Positions 12,698 through 23,841 of a stretch of DNA of 64,000 nucleotides are shown piece by piece. The translations under genes were made by a program, and so were the position numbers. The notes beneath the pieces were generated by a model. The model had not been told where the DNA came from, searched no databases, and saw nothing but the letters and a program-made list of their open reading frames with translations. Positions within the stretch are counted from its first letter, which is position 1; each line of letters opens with the position of its first letter. Location: assembly GCA_031472005.1 (NCBI GenBank), contig PZJY01000001.1, positions 1,612,001 through 1,676,000 on the forward strand, in the 5' to 3' direction. This DNA is from Tetracladium setigerum. Its lineage: Eukaryota > Ascomycota > Leotiomycetes > Helotiales.

Positions 12698-14405
12698 AGA
12701 AGCTTCTCAGCGCGCTCTAGAGACATATTGCCACCACCACCACCACTTACTGCGGTGAAAGGGAACGTGGATATTCGGATGTATGCATTCACTCGCATGC
12801 AGTCCGTGTGACGGAGGAGGCTCATCTTGCCTATTTTCCCAGCGTCTCCATAGAGTGGTATAGAGTAGTTCTCCTCGAAACAAATAGATAGAGACATAGC
12901 GTATCGTATGTTCAGCGAACCGATGAGCTCATGAAGTTAAATCAAAGGGATAAGTAATAATCCACTCTCGTGAAAGCTCTCTCTCTCCCTCTTTCCATTC
13001 CCGTTCCATTCGTGCAGCTTAAGACCATTGTTGCACTGACATCTCCCCAATCCTTCGACTTGACGCTCGCATTAGCGCTTCAATTTGACAGTAAGCCAGA
13101 TCAATCATCGAATAATCCAACCTCACCTCGCCACACAATAGCTTTCATTATTGCCGCCGCCGCCGCCGCCTTCACATGCCTGCGATTTCAAAGCTCGTCC
13201 GAAGGTCGGGATTTCTGGTAGCCAATCATTCCCTATTTACTTTCCACCAGGACTACTGTGCTCGCACTTGGGCCTTTTGATATACGAGCTTCCTTTTTGT
13301 TGTGTGTCGTGTCGTGCTCCGTCCACTCACACCTGTCAATTTTGCCTTCGCGGCTACAGCACGAGTAAAAGAATGAATGACCATCCTCGCCCTGATCATA
13401 CAGTACATACCTTTGGTAAACGGCCATCACCGGCCATCACAGTGGTACTGGCAAGATAGCAAGCTCATCAAGACTAATACCAAAGACCAAGCTGAAAAAC
13501 AAAGCAATGCTCCTCAATATTATTAATTGCCGATGTTTGGTCAACCTTCAAATAATGGAAAGTAAACAGCGTTTCCTCCATATGTCTTGGCTCAAGCCGA
13601 TAGCTTGGAAGCGAGCGGTCAGCAAGCGCCCCTCGCATCTTTTAGGGTTGGAAGGGGGGCTTGTAGGGGCTGAGAAAAAGATTCCGACAGGTTGTGTTTC
13701 ACCGGATTCACGAGGGGTCCGATTCATGATGCCAGTCGGGATGGGACATTTGGGAGGTGATGCTTGAACATTATTCAAACTACTACTCGACTCACTCTTT
13801 TGACTTTGGCGGATATGGGAGCTGGTGGAATGGTGGCAGAGATGGGGCAGAAAGGGTAGAGGTTGAATGGAGTGGTGCGTGTGCGGTGTGTAGAGAAAGT
13901 TGGCTTGTATTTCCCTTGGATGGATTGGATGGATTCACGGATGCCGAAGATGAGCGTACGCACTATTGACCTTTCTATTCTACCTTGCGGAGGTATGCTT
14001 CGCCCTATTGAAATAAAGGGAGGGGGAGAAATATAGGGCGCATCGTCCTTAATGTTTGGTTTCAGGCAGAGACATCATCTCTTGTAACAAACATCATATA
14101 TTCATCCACATCCTCCCAAGCCCTTTGTTGTTTGTGTTCGGTTCTGTTCCTGACATATCTTACCCCTATTTATCCTTCTATCCCTCCCCCTCTGCCTCCA
14201 CCTCCACCTCCTCCACTCAACCCCCCAGTCCTCTCATCGTGGTGGTTCGCGCAAGGTCTCTACCAAACAAAAGAGCGCATCCTTCCATCCGCCGCCTCCC
14301 TCTTGCAGCGGTTCGTTGCGTTGGGCTGCAACAATTAATTTTGGGTACCCAGATTCGGCATCGGTACCTGCCTTTTCTCACATCCAACAGGACCAGGATC
14401 CATCC

Positions 14406-14428
14406 CACCACCACCACCACCACCACCA
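14406..14428. repeat. CCA trinucleotide repeat
   Basis: An uninterrupted run of CCA/CAC units lies in the presumed leader of the Rsr1 gene. It produces an artefactual poly-His or poly-Trp frame on the two strands. Confidence 0.8.
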
Positions 14429-15060
14429 ACAGGCATCCCAGGCAAAAATCGGAAAAAAAATCTCTGAGATTAGAGTATCATTGAGTGAGGGGGGTGTTTT
14501 CGAAAACAGACGAAAAAGACGAAATAGAGGGAAAAGGGAGGAAGGGAAAGAGGATTTTTGCATCAATCGCCCCCAGATCTTCGCTCCACACTTCTTACTC
14601 TACTTTTACTATTTCGACTATCACTCACTCAACGACTACTGTCCTCTCCCTGTTCCTGTTCCCCGGTAGTTGTAGTAGCGTGTGTTGGTCGTGGTGGTTC
14701 AACTGCTTGCTGTCAAGGCAACCCAAAAAAGTGCTGCAGTTCTGATCTGTACTCCACATTTTTTGTTCCTTTCGAGTAAGGGGAAAGGGTGGTCGAGAAG
14801 GGTGGTGCCGTGACCTTGAGCAGCAAGAACTTGGACCTCTGACTTCTGACTTCCACTGACTCTCTCTACACTTCGCGGCGACGACGACTCGACATAAAGA
14901 AAATCTTAGCTCCCTGATGTGATCAATTTCAATCTTTTTTTCCCTTCATATTCTCGTCTTTTCGATTTGTCCCCTCGATCTGTTCAAATTTCATTCATCA
15001 ATGACCTGAGAGCGACGGCTGTCACTCGCCCCTCGACAAACCGCGAGCGAGGAGCGAAGA

Positions 15061-15083
15061 AGGAGAGAGAGAGAGAGAGAGAG
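15061..15083. repeat. GA dinucleotide repeat in the Rsr1 leader
   Basis: A purine tract made mostly of GA units lies about 230 bases before the GTPase start codon. It sits inside a longer purine-rich stretch. Confidence 0.75.
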
Positions 15084-15314
15084 GAAGAGAGAAGAGAAAA
15101 GACAGAAGAGGAGAGAGATCGGAGAAGGGTTTTCAAGTCGAGCAATTGCGGTGTGCATTTACGTGTGTGAGAGTGTGAGAGAGCACAAAAAGAGGGTGTG
15201 GTTTGAGATCTTTTAAGGGGGGTGGTGATCACTGGATCAGGGCTTTTCTGGGAGCAAACTTGGGGAGTTCGGAGAGATCACCATTATCTCTACCTATCTC
15301 AGACTCAATTAAGG

Positions 15315-16850
15315 ATGTCGGGCTGGTCACAAAGGTTCGTTTGTTTGTTTGTTGTTTGGTTTGCTTTAAAATTCCCCGAAGGCTGAGAGGAGGGGTCCTT
15401 ACACCACCACCAGTCCAGTCCCCTACCTTTCTTACCTTGGGCATACACGCAACACAGGGCTGACTGACGGAGTAATAGGAGGCGCGATTATCACATCGTC
15501 GTCCTAGGAGCTGGTGAGTCCATCCATTGCCATCCATCTAAAATTGGGGGTTGGCTTTTTCTTTCTCCCACTACCCCCTTCTCCAATTTCAGGAGTCGAA
15601 CATTGGCATCCCAAGAAAACGGCTGGCTGACTTTTTTTCGCGATTAAGGCGGCGTTGGAAAAAGTTGTCTTACAGGTGAGTTTTGACACGGCTTTCGTGA
15701 ACAACGTGAAAATCCATTTTCTGATACTTTGTGGTGTTTTTGCTACAGCTCAATTCGTTCGAAATGTCTGGATTGAGGCTTATGACCCGACGATTGAGGA
15801 TTCCTACAGGAAACAAATCGAGGTTGATGTACGTTTCCCCCACACTTTCTCCGGAAACGGGTATTTCCCGGCATTCTCTTGTGCACAATGCTCACACATA
15901 CCCCCACAAAACAGGGTCGACAATGCATGTTAGAAATGTAAGGACAATCACAATCTTCGAATTCATATCGAAAGGATTTGTTACTGACCTTCGTCTCTTT
16001 TTTTTTTTTTCAGTCTGGATACTGCTGGGACAGAACAATTCAGTGAGTCTCCCTTCACGTGATATCAATGGCTCAAATAGAACAATACTAATTATCAAAC
16101 CCATCAGCTGCTATGAGGTACGACATCTCCCCATTTCAATACATTTCCAAGAAAGAGAGAAAGAGAGAAAGAAAAAAAGAATCAAACCCCCATTTTCCAT
16201 CACCGATACACACTAATCCCCCGCCCCCTCAAACAGAGAACTATACATGAAGACCGGTCAAGGATTCCTCCTCGTCTTCTCCATCACCAGTCAGAGCAGC
16301 CTGTCGGAGCTCTCGGAACTGCGCGAGCAAATCATCCGCATCAAGGACGATGAGAACGTACCAATTGTCATCGTGGGGAATAAATCCGATCTCGAGTCCG
16401 AGCGGTTAGTGACAAGGGCGAGAGCATTCTCCGTCTCGCAGAGTTGGGGAAATGCACCATATTATGAGACGTCGGCGAGGAGAAGAGGTTTGTTTTTATT
16501 TTCCTCTCAGCATTCTTACTATTTATCATTCTCATCATCATCGTCTTCTCCTTCATTTTCTTTGGAGCAGTTTCATCTGCCTATTTCCACCTCTCTTCTC
16601 TCATCATCCATCTCTTCTTTTCTAGAATTTCAAGACCAATCAAGCACCCTCTATAATAAATACATGCTAACACATCTCCACCCATCCAAAAGCAAACGTA
16701 GACGAAGTATTCATCGATCTCTGCAGACAGATCATCAGAAGGGATAACGCCGGTGTCTTGACACCAGAAGAAGATTACACGCGCCCGAAACCACAGCGAA
16801 GGACGCGACATCACAGGGCTCCTAGGGGCGGGAAATGTGTAATATTATGA
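15315..16850 (+). CDS. rsr1: Rsr1/Bud1 (Krev-1) Ras-family GTPase
   Basis: Nine exons join in phase: 15315-15334, 15479-15513, 15649-15675, 15749-15828, 15915-15937, 16014-16042, 16108-16117, 16237-16487 and 16693-16850, giving 210 residues. All G boxes are present: P-loop GAGGVGKS (residues 17-24), effector region YDPTIEDSYRKQ, DTAGTEQF, NKSD and ETSA. The C-terminus is basic and ends in CVIL, a CAAX box whose final Leu predicts geranylgeranylation and membrane attachment. Glycine at P-loop position 2 is replaced by Ala (GAGGVGKS), as is usual in Rap/Rsr1 proteins. Rsr1 marks polarity sites through Cdc24/Cdc42 in yeast and supports hyphal growth in filamentous fungi. Exon 7 is only 10 nt. 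The short first exon (MSGWSQ) is supported only by phase and splice sites. Confidence 0.9.
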
Positions 16851-17234
16851 TTTTGGTCCTCCCATCGAAAAACTGATGGGGATCATGAGGGGGAGGGGGC
16901 GAAAGAAGAACGCCCCGAGAATTTGGAAAAGAGGGAAGAGACATATCGAAGGGGAAGGGGATGGAGAAAAAAAAGAAAGGAATTCAAAATAAAGGGAGGG
17001 GAAATGAACAGGAAAATTTTTACTGAGAAAGCAAGAGAAAAAATGGTGGCTAGGGGTACAGGGGAGAGGGGGGAGGAAGAGAGAGAGAGAGAAAAAAATA
17101 TTCAAGCAGAGGCATATTTCAAAACATGCATAAAACTCTCGCACGCACGCAAATATTTGCTATTTATTTTAGTGGAGGGGGAGCAAATGGATGGATTCAT
17201 GAACTCGATTTTTGGGCGTTTTGGCCTCCCTTTT

Positions 17235-17238
<4 letters not shown>

Positions 17239-17274
<36 letters not shown>
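17239..17274. repeat. GA dinucleotide microsatellite
   Basis: Eighteen uninterrupted AG units lie downstream of the GTPase gene, followed by two CAAGAG units. Confidence 0.9.
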
Positions 17275-17275
<1 letters not shown>

Positions 17276-17468
17276 AAGAGCAAGAGACATTCACATGAAT
17301 TGATATGTTTTTTTGGATATGGTTTCATTTTAGACGGGAAGCGAACGATCAAAAAATGTACAGTTTGTACAGTCTGTACTGGCGAATTACTTTTTGGGAA
17401 AAGGGGTGGGGGAAGTCTCATATGCATGCGTACTACTATATTTATATACTTCTTGTTATCTATATTTT

Positions 17469-17484
17469 GGGGGGGGGGGGGGGG
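17469..17484. repeat. 16-base G homopolymer
   Basis: Sixteen consecutive G bases. Its length should be treated as uncertain given the apparent homopolymer miscalls elsewhere in the window. Confidence 0.85.
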
Positions 17485-18205
17485 CAATGAGAGACAGAAA
17501 GATCTTTTAAATTTTTGTATCTAAATCCTGCTAGCTAGCAATACCTACTTGCTTCTTTATAAAATATACTTTTTTCTTTTTGTTTACATTAAACACGCAA
17601 GTTTTTTGGGGGGTGTCTTTATAAAGAGGGGATTTAGCGGTAGATAGTTATCTATATTTAATGAAATATTACTTAATTCTTGATTCTTCTTCTTCTTTTT
17701 AATTCATATCTTTGGTTTGAGTATTGTTTGTTGTCTGGCTTTAGTTGGTGGTCGATTTGATTGGGTGGGTTTTGGGAGATCTCAATCTCAATCTTCATGT
17801 TTTGGAGTCACTATCTAGAGTCTAGATAAACGGCAATACTGTGGGGTTATTCTGCCGTGTCGTATGGTTGGGATTATGATTGGGCACGAAACTAGGTGGT
17901 AAAAAGCTTGTATTCCTTTTCTCTCTACTCCCATCTCTCAATAGAGACAGACATGAGACAAACTAACTTGGCTATAATAATGGAAGGAACGACGCACAAC
18001 GCGTCCCCTCACAGTTATCAACTGTAGAACTGAATAATGAGTTGAGCACAAAGCTCCTATCTGATGGGTGAAGACCCAGACTTGTGTGGAACCTTTTGTG
18101 TACTTGGATCCATTGCTTGGTATGGTCTATGCGGCTTCTCTGTGCAGTCACAAACGACTGCCGAGCCTCAGGGCCACAACAAGATCGTAGCAATGAGAAG
18201 CTGCC

Positions 18206-19018
18206 TTATGTATGAAAGATAGCCCACTTAACACCACTCGGGGTAATTAGCCCACAATTCAGACAAGGCATTGAACCTTCTGCGCCGATCTTCCAATAGC
18301 CATCATTGTACCACCTGCTCAAATGTCAGTACTGATCCTCTAGGCTTTTCGATGTACGCGTACACCGCCGAGAGGCGAAAAGGGTTCTCGTGTGAAGGGT
18401 ATTCAATACATACTGGAACCGACTAATCGAATCAGCCGTCAAATCAGAGATATCCCTCACCCCAATCCAGGTCTTGAAAATATTATCGGTCTGAACTCCA
18501 AACACGCAAGTCTCGTACCACACCAATGCCTCCCAATAGTTGTTACGCTGGAAGTAGAAATTAACCAGGGGACCGTGGAGGGCGTTGGTATACATGTAGT
18601 CTGCGATCACCCAGCAATCGTTAGACCGAGGTGATCCTGGCGAAGTTTTGTTTATGAAACTGCTGTTCTGGCAAGTATCATTCGATACAGGATTGACTGA
18701 GCCGCATGCCTGTCTCTTCAAGATGTCTCTGACTTTAACGGCAGGGTTGGAGCTCACGTTCGCCGCTTGCGAGCAACCGGCACTCTCGACACCTCTCAAA
18801 TCATCCAAATGGATGGCATTCGCCATATCAATCTTGTATTCGTAACCGTCAGGCCCAGTACGAGTGATGATGTTGGGGGTCTTCCGAGGAGGAAGAGTCG
18901 ATAAGTCAGGGAAGTTTGTGAGCGCCGAAGGCTTTCTCATAGGTGGTACTGCGACTCCATGGGCAGTTTGAAGGTGGGATAAGCAAATTGCGATTGGGAG
19001 GAGTATTGAGACGAGCAT
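18206..19018 (-). CDS. secreted precursor with a KR processing site, unknown family
   Basis: Two exons, 19018-18414 and 18314-18206, give 237 residues. The intron begins GTATGT and ends TACTGACATTTGAGCAG, a near-perfect branch point and acceptor; reading through instead gives an unnatural tail. The N-terminus (MLVSILLPIAICLS) is a signal peptide of about 24 residues. A dibasic KR at residues 101-102 precedes QACGSVNP, a likely Kex2-type cleavage that would free a mature part of about 135 residues. The mature part has several cysteines (the end reads MPCLNCGL) and sites for N-glycosylation (NSS, NKT). The C-terminus GVKWAIFHT resembles other fungal secreted proteins, but I do not recognise a named domain. 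I chose the ATG at 19018 because it starts directly at the signal peptide; an in-frame extension upstream lacks one. Confidence 0.72.
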
Positions 19019-20233
19019 TGTGAAGGATATGACTATTGCATTCTCTGTTAATTGCAGATCTCGGAGTAACAAGATGCTACTAACCTTTTATAGATGGGTA
19101 AGGTAGGTCCAGATGTGACAAGCCAGAATGGATCGCACGAGACACTGTGGCTCATAGATAGTGACAAGAGCAAGTTAAGCAATACAGTGGAAATCGCAGA
19201 GACTTTAAGCTTTCTCCATGTTTTCTCCATCACTCATTTAGCTGCCTCTTTGGACAAGCAAAAGTCTTCAGTGTGCATTAGCCCCCCGGATTCTCCCCAA
19301 TTTCTTTGGCGGGTAAAAGCACCTTGATGCAGAAGAGGAATTGAAGAGTTTGGGTGCAGCTGCAGCTTTTGTCCCTTGTTTTCCATAGTATTGTTTTTAT
19401 TCCTTGCAAACATGAGGGAATTATCCCCCGTGCTCTGATCAAGGAAGAATTAGTGCTGGACGATACGAAGATTATGTCAAATTATAGATTTGTTCGTATC
19501 TCGCACCTAATGGCCAATAAATCCCCCTTCTTTTGTATGGAGAGAAACCTACCCAAAGTCTCCTACGGAGAGATAGGCACTGCCGGCAATCCAGTTGATG
19601 GCAACCAAGAGGGAAAGACATGTATATGTATCGGTCTTAAGGTATAATGCTACTAGGTAGGGTACACGCTAAGTACGCTCGTTCGTTCTTGCTGACGTTG
19701 CTCGGGGTTCACTTGACAGCTGGTGCCAAGAATCTCAACGCTAGTACTATACAGATACATGCGTCCGAAAGAACCTCGTAAATCCTACCAAATAAACCCC
19801 CCGTCGGCCTTCGCGAGGTCGGCGAAGCGGACTGTGCCTCGAGATGTTAACTTAATGCTTGCAGTCGCTTTGTATGCACGAACTTCACCGAGTTGATTTA
19901 ATGGGATTTTGGACATGATGCGGCATTCGGCATGACCCTCTCTCCACTCGAGGGACGAGGGGAGGACGGCCTAGCCCTTCGGGGTTTTGGGACATCTAGT
20001 CTTTGGCATGTCTTTTTCGTGAGCTTTGGGAATCGATATATGGGTCATTCGGTGGAGGAAGGTTTACAAATTCCAGGCCAACATCTCACAGAAAGTACGG
20101 AGTAGGCGTTACTTGTTAGAAGTTAAGCTTATTATTAACTTTAATCTTATTTAAGCGAAGTCATTGTCAAGCTCTACGAAAGCCAAGATAAACAAACAGC
20201 AAGTAGATCTGCAGCCAGTCGATATTTCTCACC
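19019..20233. other. intergenic
   Basis: About 1.2 kb between the start of the secreted-protein gene and the end of the P450 gene. It has only short random frames. A small inverted repeat (CTTCGC ... GCGAAG) lies near 19808-19828. No gene or RNA is supported. Confidence 0.45.
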
Positions 20234-22074
20234 TCACTGTTGCAGCTCAATAAAATCGATAAAACACTCATGTTCCTATTTATTTCACACATCAGAAACA
20301 GAAACAGAAAACGCACATGTATTCCGAAATGAGTAGAGCCGACTAAACTAACCTTGGCAAGACCATCCGTTTCGTCAAAGAAGATCTCAAAGCGACTCGT
20401 GATGATGGGACCAATACTCTCAATTTGGGATTTCGGTCGTTGTGTTTTGTATTTGCGGTAGATGGCTGCTGTCAAGGTCGTCATTTCGGCCATTGCCAGG
20501 CTGTTTTGGGATTTCCGTTGATTAGTTTTCGCTTGTTGTGGGTGGTACGAAGATTTGAGAAGATGTGTGGAAACTTACTGCATCCCGATGCACATTCTCC
20601 CTCCGCTTGAAAATGCCCTGTTGAGGAAGTTGAATAAGCAAGAATGTCTCAATGGGAAGATTGGGATAGTTCACAAAGAACGAGATGGATGGACATACCA
20701 AAACCATTTCTTCCTCTCTGCCAATCTCTCACCATCTCCAAGCCACCTCTCAGGCATGAACACAAGAGGATTCTCAAAGACTTCTGCGTTTCGGTGGAGC
20801 GTGTATGGCGACATGCTCACGACCGTGTTGGCAGGAATATGATATCCATCAATCACTGTATCGACAGGGAAACTCCTAGGCTCCGAAGCCGGCAACGGAG
20901 CGTACAGCCTCAAAGTTTCCATGATGACCGCATTTAGATATGGGAGTTTGCTCGTGGCCTCGACTTTCGGAAGACCATCCGAGTTCAGCGAGCTCTCCGG
21001 GATCGAGTTCACTTCGTCAATGAGCTTTGCCTGGTATTGCGAGTTTATGTCCTTGGAGAGAGCATAGATCAAAAACATGAGGGAATCGGCTGTGGTATCA
21101 ACACCGGCGAGTAAGTGATCAGCTGCTTCAGATGCGATATCCATGTCATCGAGCCCGTTCTCCTTTTGAGAATCGTGATGGCACCACAAGCGGCCAATGA
21201 TAGTGTCAGCTTTTGATTTCTCCTTGACATCAGATGAGGCCTGGAAAAAAGTCTCCCAAGACTGCAATGCATGCTGACGAATTCCAGTGTACACTGTGGG
21301 TTTTTGTTGAGGGAACAATCCTAAGGACTTCGCCAGCTTCTCGGCCAATCCGGTTCTGGTCATGAGCCATCTGGTGTATCTTGGAAGATGAACCGCGAAC
21401 CACGCCAGCTTCCGACGAGCGGGATCAAGAACGTCCGTCAGCAACTTCCGGTGAGCAAGCGAGCCCTCCATTGCAGCCGTGGCACCGAAATCTTTGCCGT
21501 ACAGGAAATGCGTGATATTGTCCAGGGAATAGTAGTGTAGACTTGAAAAGATTTCGCTCGCGTTCTCCGGTTCCCTTTCCAGCATTTTCAAAAACTCCCC
21601 TGCCTTATGCTCGATGGCCGATGCATCGTTCTTGAAGATACTCGATTTTGAGTATGCGTGATTGAGCAGCTTCTTTCTCTCCCCGTGGTCTTTGGGAGTG
21701 GCGAATGTGAAGAGGTTCGGCTTGCCGTAGACGTCAAACATGCGGTAGAAAGCAACTCGCTCGAAGCCGCTGCCAGCACCATAGATGGTTTTGAGTGCTG
21801 TCAGACTGTTGAAAGAAATCTCGGCTGGCCCAATTCGTACTACTGGTCCGTACTTGAGATGAAGTTGATGGATTGCTCGAGTTCTTCGGCCTCGCCATTC
21901 TTCGTAAGCGAGTCTCCATTTTGAGATGGCATAGGTCTTTGGCCCTGGTATCTTTGGTAGCTTGAGATATTGCCGGATCAGCGAGAATGTGATGCCAAGG
22001 AGCACAAGAATGGTGAGTTTGATGGCTGTGGTCGAGTCCAGCGATCTGGAACTGGATAATAGTCTGGTTGTCAT
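20234..22074 (-). CDS. cytochrome P450 monooxygenase
   Basis: Four exons, 22074-20699, 20617-20579, 20500-20353 and 20275-20234, give 534 residues. An N-terminal membrane anchor (IKLTILVLLGITF) is followed by the proline hinge LPKIPGPK. The I-helix motif AGVDTT is present, with ExxR as ETLR (386-389), PERW (441-444) and the heme loop FSSGGRMC (461-468), whose Cys468 binds heme. The 39-nt second exon encodes the heme loop, so reading through would lose it. The C-terminus EHECFIDFIELQQ is P450-like. It should be an ER-bound heme-thiolate oxygenase needing P450 reductase. The family and substrate cannot be assigned by eye. It sits alone, without polyketide or terpene synthase neighbours, and shares a 407-bp divergent promoter region with the DUF924 gene. 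Confidence 0.92.
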
Positions 22075-22481
22075 TGTGAATTCTCAATCTGACTGATAAT
22101 CAGCACACGCATTTTCAAAATACTTGAATGCTTCGTTCTTGAAAACTGACAGTAAGGCTTAGGCGAGGCTCGATATGAGGGCTTTGATATGGGATGATGA
22201 GGCTCGAAAATAGTTTTAAAATCGTTTGTCTTTTCTGGTATTGAATCAACGATGTTTTCACTTTGCGCCAATGATATCCGGATTCTGTATTTGCTTTTTA
22301 TAGTTGTGAACTCAAGGAGGAAGATGGAGGGGATTGCCCATACCAAGATAGTAGCCTTGGCATTACTTAATCACCCAGTTTTGACATCCTTCCCTGACGG
22401 AGTAGGCTTTCTCCTACCTACACAAACTCTAACTAACAAGACACTCAACCTACCCAATCTCATTCATTACAAAGAGAAGCC
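22075..22481. promoter_or_regulatory. shared upstream region of the divergent P450 and DUF924 genes
   Basis: 407 bp between two divergent start codons must hold both promoters and leaders. The side next to the DUF924 gene is C/A-rich (CACTCAACCTACCCAATCTC), as in fungal leaders. I see no specific operator that I would name. Confidence 0.4.
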
Positions 22482-23252
22482 ATGAAAGCTTTCAACCTAA
22501 CCGCGGCCTTCAATTCGGTACAGCTTCCCCACCACCCACTATCGAAGGACCCCCCTCCTAATCACAAGACCCCTCAGTTCATCGCCTTTCGTTCCGCTTT
22601 CCAAACAAACCTTATCAGAACGCCCTCCTTATTGCGCAGCATGTCGTCTACCGCGCCCTTCGCTCAAGATCCAGAAATCAATCGTACCCTCAACTACTGG
22701 TTTGCTGGTCCCCCACCTATGCCGATGAAACGATGGTTCGAAGGAGGCCCGGCAGTCGACGAAGAAATTCGCTCTCAATTCCTCCCTCTCGTGACTAAAG
22801 CACGAGCATCAGAACTCTCAACCTGGAAAACCTCACCCGAAGGTACCCTGGCACTCCTAATCCTCTTGGATCAATTCCCACGAAATCTATTCAGAGGTTC
22901 CCCAGAGTCCTACAGCTCAGACCACATGGCTCTCGAAGTTGCCACTGAAGCAATTGCCAAGGGATATGATCGTGAACTCGGGCTTTTGGAACAGACGTTC
23001 TTCTATTTGCCGCTGATGCACAGTGAGAATCTCATCTCGCAGATTGCTGGAGTGGCTCTGTATGAGAATCTTTTGACGAGATGTGGAGATGATGAGGCGA
23101 AAGATTTCGTCAAGTCAGGGCTTGAATTTGGAAAGAGACATTTGTTTTGCGTGCAGAAGTTTGGGAGATTTCCAAGTCGAAACGAGTGGTTAGGACGTGA
23201 GACTACGGAGGAGGAAATTGAGTGGTTGAAAGAGTTTCCCGGTGGGTTTTGA
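22482..23252 (+). CDS. DUF924 family protein
   Basis: Single exon, 256 residues. After residue 54 the protein follows the DUF924 family: INRTLNYWFAGPP, RWFEGG, LALLILLDQFPRNLFRG, FFYLPLMHSE and KFGRFPSRNEWLGRE. The family is helical, of TPR-like fold, and common in bacteria and fungi; its function is unknown. The first 53 residues are rich in Ser, Pro and basic residues with almost no acids, ending RTPSLLRS before a second Met (22641). That could be a mitochondrial targeting leader, or translation could start at 22641. I list the first ATG because it follows a C/A-rich leader. Confidence 0.85.
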   Translation: MKAFNLTAAFNSVQLPHHPLSKDPPPNHKTPQFIAFRSAFQTNLIRTPSLLRSMSSTAPFAQDPEINRTLNYWFAGPPPMPMKRWFEGGPAVDEEIRSQFLPLVTKARASELSTWKTSPEGTLALLILLDQFPRNLFRGSPESYSSDHMALEVATEAIAKGYDRELGLLEQTFFYLPLMHSENLISQIAGVALYENLLTRCGDDEAKDFVKSGLEFGKRHLFCVQKFGRFPSRNEWLGRETTEEEIEWLKEFPGGF

Positions 23253-23841
23253 GGAATCCTATTGTCACTGTAGCAATGTTGGATATTTCATCTTCATTAG
23301 CTGGGAAACAGCACTGTACTGTACTGTACTTGTAAGTTGATTGATTTTATGGCATTTGCCCTTCAACAAGGCTTTGTATGTACACGGACACGCTTCAATC
23401 ACAAAGTTTTTTTGTACATGGATGTAGTGTGTCGTTTTCGAATGTTAAATAGAGAATAGAATGTCAAATAGAGAGTAGGAGGTTAAATAGAGAATGAATT
23501 TGAAAAAGTATACCCTTTAAGCTACTTCTCACCTCATGTCCTCGCTGACAGTGTGGAGGGACAGACCACTGACCGGACTTGGCAGTGTTCATGAGATGAT
23601 CAAAACAAAGTGCTACGTGACAAGATTTGGATCTGTTCTTGTACCACTCACACACGACAAGAGAAACGGCCCCGGGAAGTGGCAGAATGCATGATTGAAT
23701 CGTTTTTCAAAAGAGAACGAGCATACCTAAGATGAGAAAAGAAACGGGCCAACGAATCTCAAGATCAAAAAAACATGGGTATCTCAGCAACATCTCCCAT
23801 CCACACTCGCTTTCCCTCCTTCCCATTCCAAGATTCAAAAA
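23253..23841. other. intergenic between convergent genes
   Basis: 589 bp between the stop codons of the DUF924 gene and the permease gene, so it holds both 3' UTRs. A short run of CTGTA units lies at about 23313-23330. Nothing else is seen. Confidence 0.5.

Larger units (their letters stand above)
12698..15314. other. long leader/intergenic region upstream of the Rsr1 gene
   Basis: About 2.6 kb with no gene I can support. It is rich in simple sequence: GCC units near 13152-13171, CCA/CAC units at 14406-14428 and GA units at 15061-15083. The final 1.3 kb is strongly C/T-rich and then A/G-rich, consistent with a long 5' leader of the GTPase. Short frames here are compositional artefacts of the repeats. 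Confidence 0.5.
16851..18205. other. intergenic between convergent genes
   Basis: About 1.35 kb between the GTPase and the secreted-protein gene, which converge. It is purine-rich at first, then AT-rich, with a long GA tract (17239-17274) and a 16-base G run (17469-17484). Short frames are low in complexity. No gene is supported. Confidence 0.5.

Noticed and set aside
14056..14745. Several frames of 80-140 codons upstream of the GTPase gene
   Set aside because: They are created by C/T-rich and CCA-repeat leader sequence (poly-Pro, poly-His and poly-Trp) and do not look like proteins.
18315..18420. Apparent frameshift at the end of the secreted-protein gene (a second frame reads SAVYAYIEKPRGSVLTFEQ)
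   Set aside because: A strong intron (GTATGT to TACTGACATTTGAGCAG, 99 nt) covers this region and joins to a family-like C-terminus in phase, so no frameshift is needed.
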